Below are positions 37,111 to 49,286 of a stretch of DNA of 64,000 nt, one piece after another. Each line of letters opens with the position of its first letter. The stretch's first letter is position 1. Where the stretch lies: the NCBI GenBank assembly GCA_950295325.1, contig OX485807.1, positions 19,315,666 to 19,379,665 on the forward strand. The letters are read 5' to 3'. The notes beneath the pieces were generated by a model. The model was not told the DNA's origin, made no database searches, and was given only the letters and a program-made list of their open reading frames with translations. Source of the DNA: Polytrichum commune. Taxonomy: Eukaryota > Streptophyta > Polytrichopsida > Polytrichales > Polytrichaceae. A program made the translations under genes and the position numbers.

Positions 37111-37639
37111 TGAGAACCAAGCTCCTTAAAACTTATTTCTCTTTTATGAATTCCGGCCGGCGTTATGTTACTTACACTGGAGAGCAGAATCACTTGATCA
37201 TTGTGCCCAGCCTACACACCAACCGGCTGACACTCCACTATGCACGAAATGCAGTACACTAACTATTGATATATCTATATAGATATGTATAGATATATGA
37301 ATATATACACGATTTAGTGTGGTATTAAATCAATGTTCCCATTCTCATGTGACTTATTAGAATGGCCTTTGTGACTTGTCCAGTAGCGGTAACTGTCTAG
37401 TACCACCTTCGTCAGTTGGCACCCACTTGCTAGAAAATTTATATAAGTGGGTTGATGATGATTCAATTTGATGTGAGTGAGTATTATTCGGTTTGCTTTT
37501 CATGTTCTCCAACTTGTAATGTGTAAATTTATATGACGCAAGTTGTGTTGCATTGGCAAATTTATGGTTGATCATTGACAAAAATCGGATAGAGAATCTG
37601 ACCTACCTTGATTTAGTTATGGTTGTTGATAGTTCATGA

Positions 37640-37830
37640 TTGTTGGTTCCATGACTTAATACATTGATCCTCTCAATGATGTTCACTATTGAGTGTGGAG
37701 TAGTTAATTGAATTTGAAAGCGTGGTCCAATCTCTTATAGACATGTGTCCTTATGGTGTTTGTTTTTCGATCCTCAAAAACAAGTGTCCGATTAAGAACA
37801 ATAACGCAATAACATTTGCATACCTTAGTG
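37640..37830 (+). repeat. Dispersed repeat B
   Basis: Family B copy: TTCACTATTGAGTGTGGAGT, GTCCAATCTCTTATAGACAT, GTCCTTATGGTGTTTG and AAGTGTCCGATTAA. Close to the copy at 63585-63800. Confidence 0.7.
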
Positions 37831-39643
37831 TTGGCCACATAAAGCATAGCGTAACTTAAGCCCATACCACACTATTGGTGAGCATAGCCAATGGATGGTT
37901 CCCATTAGTAGGGCTTACTTTTTCATTCATTTTTAGGCAACGACTAGATGTAAGCTAAAAGTGAACAAAAATGTAAGCCCCTACTAGCAACAATCGTCCA
38001 TTGGCTATGACTACCAGTTTGCGTGGGCATGACATTAGTCTTTGGATGTGATGTAATATCAACAATGCCCATGCAATTATATCAATGTGTTTGATTTCAT
38101 TGGCACTCCCTAATTTTTTTAATTTTTTTCGCAGTTGAGAGCTTTTAAACGAACATTTGGCAATTTTATTGTAAGTGTCCCTATAAAAAATTTAAATGTC
38201 CTTGTGAATGTAGAAAATACAACCAACAACTCTTCTTTCAAGAGATACGTGATCAAGATTGAATGTTCATGATCTAGCATTGATTTCATATAGGAAAGAC
38301 ATTCACAAGTTGGGAGGTTTGCTATGATCTCAAAGGGGGAAAACTCCACCCTGCACCAAGGGGATTCTTGAGCAAAGTAGGGCCAACGGGCTCAAATTCA
38401 CATCAATTTGCCCAACGTTGGTTTTTCTTTTCTTTTCTTTTCAGAGGGGAAACAAAAATAGCACATGAATACCAAAGTCGCTTTTCAAAGCATCGTTTTG
38501 GAGCATGCAAATCTTGAGCACTACCTCCCAAAAGCACTCATTTCAAAATGCAAACAACAAAACCTCCAATTGGTGTAAAGGGGATTTGATTGAGTATGTG
38601 GCATCCACATTGTGGTCTTCCATGATTCGTGTGAGATTAAATAGAAACTTCAATATTATGGATGAGATCCATGATTTTGCGTCAACAAGTTTGCTTCGGG
38701 GGGCTTCACAAATGCTTCATAAGTCAAAATTACATTATTTATTTATTGAATATGTAAATTCTAATTAGCCAGAAAATGCCTTCATTTCATGCCCTTTATT
38801 TTGGGAACGGTACCCACTCCCCTTGTATTATTGTCCTAAACAAAAATTGGCATGCATTTGTCTCATCTGGTTATCAGTTGCACAGCATGAAGAATGACAT
38901 TTCAAGCTTTAAAATCGGAGTTTAGATGTGAGGTCAAAGTGAGGTCAAAGTGAGGTCAAAGTGAACATCCTCCCTCTCTTAAAGTGATCACAAAGTAAAT
39001 TGTTGAATCTTGAATGGTTGTCATATTTTGAGTACAATCTCATTGGAGCACCCACTTTCTTTTTGGTGTCCGTTCATGATTGAACGCCTTGCCATGTACC
39101 ATTGAATATTTATATGTCAATTAAAGAAGTGTAACTACATATGGCCCACAAACCTTAGACCTTAATGGCCTAAATGACCCAAAATGAGACTCCCATATTA
39201 TAGATGACCACATCAACCTTTTTTTTTAGCTACTAGTATTCGTTTTGTTACAGTGAGGTAAATTGATTAACACACATGTGTCTATATATATAACTTTTTG
39301 ATTGCATTGTAAGGTGTCACCTCCTCTCTTTGTGGTAAGAGGCGATGCCAACAAGCTTCACACAAGTGGATAGGAGTCGCCTAAAAAATGGGGCATGTCA
39401 TTAAGGTTCATTATTGGGGGTAGCCAATGAGCTCCATTGTGATCCGTGGATGGAGTCTATCCTCGCATTTAAGGGCTCATCATTGCTTAGAGTTTAGTTG
39501 GGTGGGGTGAGTGGTGTCACCACTGTCTCCTTCATTCTCCATGTCTTTGGTGACCAACCTCTTGCTCTTTTGGCTTGTAGGTTATAGCCTCTTTGCTCAT
39601 GTAGTGGGGATTAATGGCACCACCTTTTGATTGTAGTGGAGTT
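37831..39643. other. Intergenic, no gene recognised
   Basis: Contains an 11-bp tandem (GTGAGGTCAAA three times, 38928-38960) and family B-like fragments near 38860-38960. Confidence 0.45.
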
Positions 39644-39646
39644 TAA

Positions 39647-39670
39647 GGCCCGGTTCAGACCGGGACGTCC
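39647..39670 (+). repeat. Left terminal inverted repeat of the Harbinger element
   Basis: 24 bases, identical to the reverse complement of 52174-52197. AGTGGACAA follows, with GTGGACAA at 39678-39685, 31 bases from the outer end. Confidence 0.92.
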
Positions 39671-39820
39671 GGAAGCAGTGGACAAGATTTTGTGCACCGT
39701 GATTGGGTAAAGGGTTTATTTTGTCCGGTGGGGTATTCACACCGGAGGGACGTCCTCTTGGGCAACTTGCCACGTCATGAGGCCCTCCCGCCAAAATTGA
39801 AGAGGGACTGGTCTCTTGTA

Positions 39821-39868
39821 GTGGACAAGTTTGGGGTGTCCTCGGGAGGTGACCTCAAACTTGTCCAC
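39821..39868. promoter_or_regulatory. Subterminal palindrome of GTGGACAA motifs
   Basis: GTGGACAAGTTTG (39821-39833) pairs with CAAACTTGTCCAC (39856-39868). The GTGGACAA core also sits 31 bases inside each transposon end. It is a candidate binding site for the Myb-like ORF1 protein or the transposase, by inference. Confidence 0.5.
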
Positions 39869-41772
39869 AAGACAAAACCCTCCTCGCTCCGCCTCCGCAC
39901 CTCCGCCTCCTGCACCTCGCTCTTGACATTCTTCTTGGTGATGTCCAAATTCTCTTGGGTTCCTCCTGCACTGCAAGGGAAATTCTACTTGGCCAGTGTT
40001 GCAAATCTGAATCGCGTTGTTGAGTTTCACATGCATGAGTAAATCATAGCGTTTTAGGTCTGGAATTTTTCTTCCTTGAGCTGAGGAGGTTTTTGTTTGA
40101 CAAAAGCTGGATATTTTGTTCACAGTGTGAGGCAACTTTGTGGAGTGGAGGATTTTTGCTTGAGTTGCAAGGAATGTTGGTTTGGTGACGGAAGCTTAAC
40201 CATCTGTGAGGAGGGAGCTCAAGTTTGTTGTCAACCAGTGTTGGTTGAAGTTGTGAGGTGAGGCTCTTGACTTCTTTTTTTTGTTTGTTTCATTTAAAAA
40301 ATAAAAATAAATTCTTCTGTTGCAATCAGCTCTGGTTTGATTCTCCAGTTTGTGGAAGGAAAAGGGGATGATTGAAGGTTTGGCCCTAGCTTGAATTTGG
40401 TGTCAGGGTTTAGGGAATTCTACAAGTTTCAATTTTGGAATTGATGTTTACAATTAATGCAAAAGAGACAGGGACCGTCTTAGGTACATTGATATGAAGA
40501 GCTCAAATTCCTTCACCTTGATTTACCAAATTTGCAAGCTTGAGCTTGAAATTGAGCTCAGGTTGTGTTTTCACTTTGGATGTAGCTGCATTTGGAATTG
40601 CAACGACAAATTTTCCTTCTGTCTACATACTAGCTCTTCCTAGAATGTAATTTGAGGTTGTTGGCATCTGTGAATTACTTGAGAATTTGCATGTTAGGGT
40701 TCGGTGTTGCAGGAAAAATTGGCCAGACAATCCCCCTGGTGGCATTAGTCTAGTTGATAAAAAGGTAAAAATGAAAATCTGAAAACTCCCATGATCACTG
40801 TAAGTAATGAAGTCAGGTCCATGAGCAAGTTCTCTCATTGCATTGGGACCCCCTAAAAAGTTGTTCTTACAATTGATTCTTTCAGACAGAAAAAATACGC
40901 AACCATAGCCACCGTCTACTATTTAGGTGATTTATTTTTTATTTTTTATTTTAAAAAAAAGGCACTTGCAGGAGACATCATAAAGTGGGGATGAAATCCT
41001 AAGGGAGAGGCCTGGTCTTCCGGATTCGGCTTATGTTTGCACAACAATTGTCTGTAAATTCGGTGCTTCACATTCACAGATTGCAACTTGGTGTATTTTA
41101 TCAGAGTTGAGGGATACCGACAGACTTACTAAGCTTGTGCACCTTCAAGTCTTAAATTGTCACTGTTAGCTTCTTGTTTGAGTTGCACCGTGGTTGATGA
41201 TGATAATGGTGATGGATATTTTGTGACCAAATTTATCAGTGGGAGGACTTCAGTGAAGTTGGCGGTGGAGTGTGCTTACAGACCGTCGTTGGATATATAG
41301 TTTCTTGCTACTAGTAGATGCTGAGGGTTTTAGGGGTTATTGGATCTCCCTCTTGAGTAGGCTTGGAGATTGGGAAGCTGTTGCTCTTTTACAAAAACCC
41401 AACTTCTGCAAGTGGAGAGCATCGAAGCGTTGCAGAGGGGAGGTGCAAATTAGCGTTGCAGAGGATTTTGATCACCTAAGGTATGTGGCCCTGTAGTGGG
41501 CACTTCCAACAGCACCAACATTCGTCGGCTTTGGGAAATTGTCTCATTTTGTTAGCAGTTCCAAATCACACAGATTTGTCGTTTCAAGTTTCAGAATCAC
41601 AGTACAGGTGCAAAAGCAGAGATGCATTAGCTACAAGATTAGTCCCAATCAATCATTCTCTATCTCAGACCTACAACGGCCAACTTGTGGGCACTTCTAT
41701 CTCCACATAGAATTAGGAACACATTGGTATTTCAACTACGGAATGTTTTCTTCCATTTTGATTTAATTATGA

Positions 41773-43953
41773 ATGGTGGCTGTTTTGAATCAGATTTCCA
41801 TAATGGAGTACAGGTTATCTTCTAGTTTCGAAACAGAAGAGGAGGATCTCCAGCAGCCACAGACATGTGAGAAATTTTCGGACTTGTTATATGGGGAATT
41901 CCAGGGTGATGATAGTTTTGGTAATTGCACTGCTACAGAGACAGAGCAAGTTCCAGAGGATACATGTGCAGAGAAGGAACAACCTCCCACGAAGAAGCGC
42001 TCGAGAGCTTTGTTGGAAAAATCAAAAAGCAAGAAAAAAAGAGGTGCAAAGATGAAGACCAATTCCATTGACCTTGCACAAAGTTCTGATGAAGAAGAGG
42101 GCAACAAACGAGGACCGAACTGGAAAGAGCATTGGATAGTGAATCTCATTCACTTGCGGGGAAAGATGCATGATAAATTCTGCGGCATGAAAAAACAAGG
42201 TTAGTTTTTCTTAACTTACATTTAAATTGAAACATATATTTATAATATCATTTTTTTGGATAATCACTAAGTTTGTATGCATTGTGCTTATGGAACTTTT
42301 AGGTGTGGACAATTGGGGCGTTCTCCACACTCATCTTGTGGCCGCTTGTCCTGATTTCGATCGAAGTAGCGATGCATGTCGCAAAAAGTGGAAAAAATTG
42401 TACGACGACTACAAATCTGACTACAATGTCAACGGAACCTCTGGTAGTCAAAGGTCTTCAAAGTCCAAATATTACCTTATTATTGATAGCTATATGCATG
42501 ATCGTGCTAATATTTTCAAACATGTTCACGGTAGTGCTACTGATGAGAATCCTAATCAAAATCCTTCTAGTTTGCTACATGAAGGAGAAGACGTACCTGA
42601 AACCATGAAACCACCTGAAGCAAGTAGTTCAGAAGTGCAAGGGAAGAAAAAAACGGACAAGTTTCACTAGTAGAAAATTCTGCGTCCGGATCAACAGAAA
42701 GGCGTTGGTCGCGGTTGTCACTTAGGACGCGTTGACCTGGACATGATGTAACACAATTTTGTTGATTTTTTCTGTTGATATGGTCACAAAAATATTTTTT
42801 TAAAAAAACTTATTATATATATATATATATATATATATAACATTAAAAAATAAAAAATAAAAAATGAATAAATGTCAGATCTGCAACTCCTAACCCCTCC
42901 CAAGTAACCCTCAACCTATACCTTACCTACAAGTATAGACTACCTACAACTCACATAGGTGGCAAGGCCAAGGCCGAAGGTGTCGGCCACGGGAATCGAA
43001 CCTTGCACATAGTGACACCCACACATGTGCCTTAACCACTAGGTCATCACATCACACATGATATAAGTGGAGTGTTTTAAACCTTTCTAGAATAAGGCCA
43101 CTATTTTCTCTTTACTACCTACTTGATGTATATATTTACAGTAAATATATACAGTATATAATTACAGTATATAATTACAGTAAATATATACAGTATATAA
43201 TTATAGTAAATAATTACAGTATATAATTACAGTATATAATTACAGTAAATATATACAGTATATATACAGTATATAATTACTGTAAATGTATACATATAAT
43301 ATATATATATATATATATAATATGTATATATATAATGTGTATATATATATTATATATATACACATTATATACATATATATATTATATGTTACATATATTA
43401 TATACATATTATACATATTAATATGAATTCATATACATATACATATTAATATATTAATATATATATATATTATTAACTATCAACTAATATAATATTTATA
43501 ATATTTACACACCTTTGAATTCGTAATTATTTCCATACCCATACATTTACAAGACTATAAATTGCAAAAAATTTTAAAAATTTTACAATATTCCAATAGA
43601 TCCTAGAATATTCCAAAAAGATTCAAAAAGATTTCACATTTACTAAAATTTTGTTGATTTGGTCATTGTACTATTCTAATCAACAAAAATGTAGGCAGTA
43701 AACTGTTGATTTTTACAAAAATTCAAAAATCAGTGAAATCGGTCAGTGCAGTGCCCGGATCGACAAAGATCTGTTGATTTTTTGTTGATTTGGTCATGAT
43801 TTTCTAGTAGTGTTTGCTGCCCAACAAGCCATGTCTGTGATGGCAGAGCAGTCAGTGAGGCTAACTGACTCAATTACGAGCTCTGAGGCAGCAAAGCTCA
43901 ATTTGTTACAGGGAATGTTGGCGACAATGAACGAGTTGGTGAGGAAGTTGTAG
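41773..43953 (+). CDS. Trihelix/Myb-SANT-like Harbinger ORF1, split by a CACTA element
   Basis: In PIF/Harbinger elements ORF1 is a Myb-like protein that binds the ends and works with the transposase. Exon 1 is 41773-42199, exon 2 starts at 42303, and GT-AG joining keeps the frame. Residues 1-110 are acidic/Ser-rich with a KKRSRALLEKSKSKKKRG nuclear-localisation-like stretch. The helical domain follows (WKEHWIVNLIHLRGKM, then VDNWGVLHTHL, then CRKKWKKLYDDYKSDY). The frame enters the CACTA insertion at 42665 and stops at 42668-42670. After the element and its TTT duplication (43813-43815) it resumes in the same frame at 43816 and runs 45 codons, with a helical end (LNLLQGMLATMNELVRKL), to TAG at 43951-43953. 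The DNA-binding part is thus intact but the tail is lost. A second ATG at 41803 is an alternative start. Confidence 0.75.
42840..43047 (-). mobile_element. tRNA-derived SINE inside the CACTA element
   Basis: On the minus strand an A box (ATGACCTAGTGGTTAAGG, 43047-43030) is followed by a B box (GGTTCGATTCC, 43002-42992), then an unrelated body and a T-rich tail ending near 42840. The boxes have tRNA spacing, but the rest does not fold as a tRNA. Target duplications were not resolved. Confidence 0.7.
43135..43480. repeat. AT-rich tandem repeats
   Basis: Mixed TATA runs and an imperfect TACAGTATATAAT unit repeated several times, inside the CACTA element. Confidence 0.85.
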
Positions 43954-45084
43954 AATTTAATCAACTTTTGTATTTGTTTGTTGGATGGACATGAAATAGG
44001 TGCACTGTAGTATCCAGTGTACACTATGTCGCAGAGATATTTTCCTGCACCGAATATAATATTTTTGTACCACTTTCCTGTTTATGTTTACATGACAAGG
44101 GCAAAAAGCTATTTGGTCTACTACTTCAGTAACATAGTGAGATAATTTGATGAGGCACAGTTAGTGCTTGAGGTTGCTTTGTCAGAACGGATTCAGGTTA
44201 TGAGGAGCATAACAGTTCCTTCAAATTGTCTTTGATTTGATGGGTTTTGGCTCAGAGAACATGATAAACACGCTTGAAGACTCGAGGCTCAAGCATTTGG
44301 AGATTGTCTCATTGAGTCTTCGTTGGCTGCATAGTTAGGTCAATTATACTTTTGCTGCTATTCCTCAGCTTCGGGGTTTTGTTATCTCAAAGTTGGTTGT
44401 GATGATTTTTGAGATGAGATATGGAGAGAACTGAAGTTTCAGGCTCAGGAAGATTGTGGGGATGATGGTTGGGAGCTGTTGGCTTGAATTTCAAAATTTG
44501 CACAAAATCTGTAATGATTTTGGGACGCTTCTTCAAATTTCATCCGCGAACTTTTCCTTTGACTTGTTGGAGGATTCAGGAAGTTTTGATGTAATTGACA
44601 GAACTGCATAAGTTGAGATCCCATAGTAGTTCGGGGGTAGCCCATTCCCAGCCAGAGGCTGCAGACTTCCCTGTCCTCCATCTGCGACGAAGGGCATCGA
44701 ACTGGTCACCCTTTGTATGATTTCTTTCCTCCTTGCACCTCTTGATTTTCTAGTTTTTGTTGTTCTTCTGTAGCTTTTGAAAATCACAGAATTCTGCAAT
44801 GTGTTGGTCACAATTGTGACCAGGGGAATGTTGATTAAATCTTTTCCAGGTGATTGTAAATTATTAACACTCAGGTGATTGGTCTTTGGGAGAGGTGCTT
44901 ACTATATGTGTGTCTTTTCCAGGGTTTCAAATTGCAGAGTGTTTTGTTCCATTAGAAATTCATGAATGTGTAGATTTTGTGAGGTTGGATTTGAGAGGAT
45001 CATGTATTTGCACTAGTAATTCACTTCCAATGCCTGCTCTTTGTGTGCACAGAACTGACTTATAACTGTGAGATTATTAATCAG
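43954..45084. other. Between ORF1 and the kinase fragment
   Basis: No coding exon found. I looked here for an H-box exon (S-H-E-I-R-T-P) that should precede 45085 and saw none. Confidence 0.55.
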
Positions 45085-47744
45085 GAATGGCACAGGTTTT
45101 GGCAACCACTTCCTTAGATCTGGAGCAGAGGGAGCTTGTGACTGCTATGGTTTTTAGTGCCGATGTGCTACTTGCTATTATTTCAGATGTACTGGATCTT
45201 AGTAAAGTTGAGTCTGGTATGACATCTATCTATCTGACTTTTTCTGCATTTGATGATGAGTGTGAGAGAGGAAGTTGTGAATCAACACAGACCAGTTTAT
45301 ATGTATGTGTGACTTATGTATTATTTTGTAGCATATTTTTTTATATAGAGGATTGTCATTTTATTCAGGTAATTGTCTGGATATGAATTGCATACATCTA
45401 ACTAGTCAACTTGAAGGTACAATGAAACTCGAGGAAAGGGAGTTGAATCCCAGGGACATTATTAAACATGTGGTGAGGACGGCCATAGCAGCAAGTAAAG
45501 ACCGTGGCATCAGCATTCAGGCTAATGTTGGAGATGATGTGCCTGCCTTGGTATAATCTTTTACCAATATTTGTAATGCTCGATCTGAATGAGAGACTTC
45601 CATATCAGAATTGTATCATGGTTCAAAATGTAACCAACATGATATGTCCTAACTTTTTTCCTCAGGTTTATGGCGACCCTTTGCGAATAAAGCAAGTGAT
45701 CACCAATCTGGTACAGTGTCTCTTTTCACCAATTGTGTGCACAGTTTTCAGTTAAGCAACATGTGTGTCTCTATATTAAGTTTATATCTTTAACTTCATT
45801 GGTCATCAAAAAGGGCATATTAGTAATATTAGCTTTACAACAAGGCACATACCTATTTATAATCTACTGAATGAAGACACGAGTACTGGATCATGGCGTG
45901 CACATTGATATTGGTATGTTACCGTCAGAAGAGTAGAAAGTTTATAAAGGAAAGTGGGGCAAGGAATTGAGGTGTAGTTAGTTTCTAGCCTACTATGCTG
46001 TTTGGAATAGTTTCCATAATAGAATTCATATTCAGATGTGATATATGCTCAGGTTATGGATTATTGTGTCTCACTGGCAATGTTCACTGCAGGTGTTTAA
46101 TGCAGTTAAGTTCACAAAAAAGGGATATGTGAAAGTTAGACTTCATGTTGTGAGACCCTCAACAGATAAACTCAAAGGGGGAACCCATCATCAATGTGGA
46201 GTGGCAACTCCTGAAACGATTCGTAAAGCTGAAGAAATTGAAGGACATGTAGAGAGAGTGGAAAGAAATGTGACAGGCATTTTGAATGCAAGCTCACCAT
46301 TGATGAAGCTTGGTGGAATGACTCGTGAGGATATCTGGGATCCCTTACTTGAGGGAGGTCGACGAGAGATACCGGAGCTGTCAACAGCAGAGGAGGAAGC
46401 AGAGAATGGTAATGAAGGTGAATTTTAGTTGCTTTTGGAGTCTGTATCTGCATAATTGGTGATTTGACTGTTTCATCTTTGTATTTTACACCAGTTCAAA
46501 CGTTCAGACATGCACCAACCATATAATTTAGTGAGGCAGGGTCCTTTCATGTCCTGCTCTTAGTTGTGGCTTGAACATCCTGGTCGACATGCAAGGTGTT
46601 CTAAGTCAATAAGAAACAGCAACATTAATGCATTTTCAGTGGCAGTATTGATGATATGTAAGTAACCTTCACCACTGATCTACTTCTTTTTTAAATTATT
46701 GGCTTTGCATCTGAGGTTTTCTTACATTTTGTTTCCATTTCTTGTTCAAGTCTTTCATGTTGGATGTTTCTGGACCCGAAACAGGGCGACGGAAGCCAAT
46801 TGGTGAATCTGTACAGGGTAGAGGCTTGTAAAGATGCACAGTGCAGGAATGCAGAGCATGGAGTTATTGCAGGATTCAGATAAGGTTTAATGCATTCCTT
46901 GAAACCCCAGTTTGTTCTGTATTTTAAACTAGCTCTTGCAAAGATGTCTTACAACATTATTGGGGATGTCTTTTTAGATTTTACCTTGGCATGTTTTGGA
47001 AGCAATATCTGTAAATTTTGAGCATACATTAGTCAAGTTTGTTCATAGGAGTTGGTTATTTACTTAGGTCAGGTGTCATATGGATAAAGCCAAGATCTTG
47101 TTCTAGGTTGTTGTTGTGACATCACACTCATAAGGAGATATGATTTAGTGATCTTGAGTGGTTTTCTGAATTAGATTGGCATTGTTCTTTTCCAATAGAA
47201 TCAACAGTTTGGTCACTCATCAACTTAAGTTTGCACAGGTGGGTGAGGTTTTTGAAGCTGATAAGAAAGTGGCTTCAGAGAATGACCAATCACCTAGAGA
47301 TCTTTGGCTGGGATTTGAGATTGAGGACACTGGTATAGGTATGCTTTCAAAAATTTCACCTCTTGTGTGTAGTTGGAATGGACAGTTATGCTTTTATGGA
47401 TTATGGAACAGATAACCATGCAATTTTGATTGATAGCCACAGATGTAGCACAAGCAGAGAATTGGCGAGTAAATTTTTACATCCAAGTTGTTCAGTCACT
47501 GTGGTTTCCTTGAGACAGGTTGTAAGGATGCAATTGAGGCATCTTACTTATCAGCAATTCGAATAATCTTGATAAATATGTATGCTATGAACTCATGTGT
47601 CAAGTGGCCATGTTGCTGATAAAGGTGGCAATATAATGACCAGTCTAAATATTTGACACCGCAATACATTTGTGATCAGGAATTCCTAAGGAAGCAATAC
47701 CAACTCTTTTTGAGAAATTCACTCAAGTTCACTCGTCGACTACT
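45085..47744 (+). pseudogene. AHK5/CKI2-type histidine kinase fragment, captured
   Basis: Exons in order: 45085-45216, 45417-45550, 45666-45710, 46093-46417 (or 46408), a probable 43-bp exon 46785-46827, 47208 (or 47199)-47338 and 47680-47744. The pieces read MAQVLATTSLDLEQRELV and DVLDLSKVESG (end of HisKA), then MKLEERELNPRDIIKHVV, YGDPLRIKQVITNL and FNAVKFTKKGYVKVRL (N box), WLGFEIEDTGIG (G1 box), IPKEAIPTLFEKFTQVHSSTT (F box). The order and exon pattern match AHK5. Missing are the N-terminus with the phosphorylated His, the KYGGTGLGL (G2) segment and the receiver domain. Homology stops at 47744. No frameshift or stop interrupts the main exons, so truncation looks recent. It lies wholly within the Harbinger element. 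Confidence 0.75.
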
Positions 47745-49286
47745 CTTTTATCTCAAGGGTGGCTTAAATCTAAGGCCTTAAGTTGAATCCCACGGGAACT
47801 CTGAGGTTAGGCTGCCTAAGGCCGGAGTAGTCATTTATGTTGTATGGGTGTTGTGCTATACCTGAACAGGTGAGTGGGGTTTTGTATTGGGTTCAGGGCA
47901 TTGATACTCTTTGTAGCAGCAGGAGCACTTTTAGAGGCCCTGGCCATGCTCCGCTACTTTAATTTGAGATGAAAGCTCCAACCAGAAGACTTTAGCTATG
48001 GCACCTGGACTGTTGATAGCAAGAGCTATGGATAAGAAGAGGGGGCTTTAGTTGTTGTGTTATAAGAGCACATTGCTCTATTTCATTGACAGCACACAAG
48101 TTAGATGCAAATGTGTTGAAGATTGTATATGTATATGTAGCCATAACAATGTAGGATACCTTAGCAGACTCTGAGGCCACAGATTCGGTTAAATGAAAAC
48201 GTGATGGAAACAAGCTTATGCATCAGAAGCCCTGGCTCTCACCACTTGCCCTCCCCATGGCCTCTGGAGTTGTATTAAGATGTAGACCTAAAACACTAAC
48301 AGCATAGTCACCATCAACCTCCAAATCTGAGGGGGATAGTTTTCTTGGTGAGGGTTTACAGTATGTTGCCTACCCTTGATATTCTTTGTAGAAAAAGTTT
48401 TCTATCCAAGGAGTAATTTGCAATCAGACTATTACAGATTTCTTAATGGAGGACATTGTGGAAGGTGCTTCACATGACTTCTATATATGAATCTTGATTG
48501 GAAATTGTTTTGTTGCATGAAAGAAGAGATGCATGTAGGCGTTGTGTCTGCTGAACACGTGAAAAACCAATGCAATCTTGTTGGATTTGCATGTTCATCA
48601 AATATTGGCTGATTTCAATACACTAATGAAGTGAAGATTGAAAGTCCACAACCTAATTAACTATGTAGAATATCTCACTCTCCATCCTGCCATGTATTAA
48701 ATAAAGTTGTTTTTGAAATGTGAACTTTTTGATGAGAATGAAATGAACTAAACCCTAGACAATCCAAGTGATCCATCCAGGGTATTGGTACTTGGAAGGC
48801 TCGCACATGGTTCCGTTAGCAGTAAATTTTCTCAGTCTTGAATTTTTGAATTTCCTTCGTTCAATGAGGTCTCTGTAATGGATGAGATATGTTGGTAGAT
48901 ATATGGCCAACAGACCTTTCTAGACCTCAGGATGAAGTCCATTTGAAATACACATCTGTTCCTAATGCAACCTAGCCCCCATGAATCAATTAGTGGATGC
49001 TCGTAAAGATCATTGCTGTAACTTCTACACCAAATTGTCATGTAAGAATTTAATTTGTACCCTTCTTTTCAGTCGTGATGGATTTATTTCAATGGAGACT
49101 ACACATTTTCAAACTATTTTTTCAGTTTCACTACAAATATTTGAGCTTCCTTCATCATGTAATTATCTTTCAATGTAGGCCACATGAAAAAACAAACAAT
49201 CCACTTTATTTTGTAATGAAAGATGTGAGAAATCAATTTCGTGCCACAAACATCTCTAAACATAATGGAGTAATAAAATTAGAATT
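47745..49286. other. Between the kinase fragment and the transposase
   Basis: No gene recognised. At 47735-47833 a GACTACTC/GAGTAGTC pair brackets a segment with AGTTGAATCCC, weakly like a polymerase III B box. Confidence 0.4.

Larger units (their letters stand above)
42665..43812. mobile_element. CACTA (En/Spm-type) non-autonomous element
   Basis: The 1148-bp element is flanked by TTT (42662-42664, 43813-43815), the 3-bp duplication typical of CACTA elements. Ends are CACTAGTAGAAAAT on the left and CACTACTAGAAAAT inward from the right, each followed closely by ATCAAC. A subterminal motif, GTTGATTTGGTCA or variants, repeats near both ends. No coding capacity. The interior is mostly AT repeats and a SINE. 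Confidence 0.92.

Noticed and set aside
42992-43047. Possible tRNA gene on the minus strand
   Set aside because: A and B boxes are present, but the acceptor and anticodon stems do not form; better read as a SINE head.
46418-47240. Direct joining of kinase exon 46093-46417 to an exon starting at 47239
   Set aside because: Phase 1 joined to that acceptor gives a stop. A 43-bp exon at 46785-46827 plus an acceptor at 47198 or 47207 restores phase, though this remains tentative.
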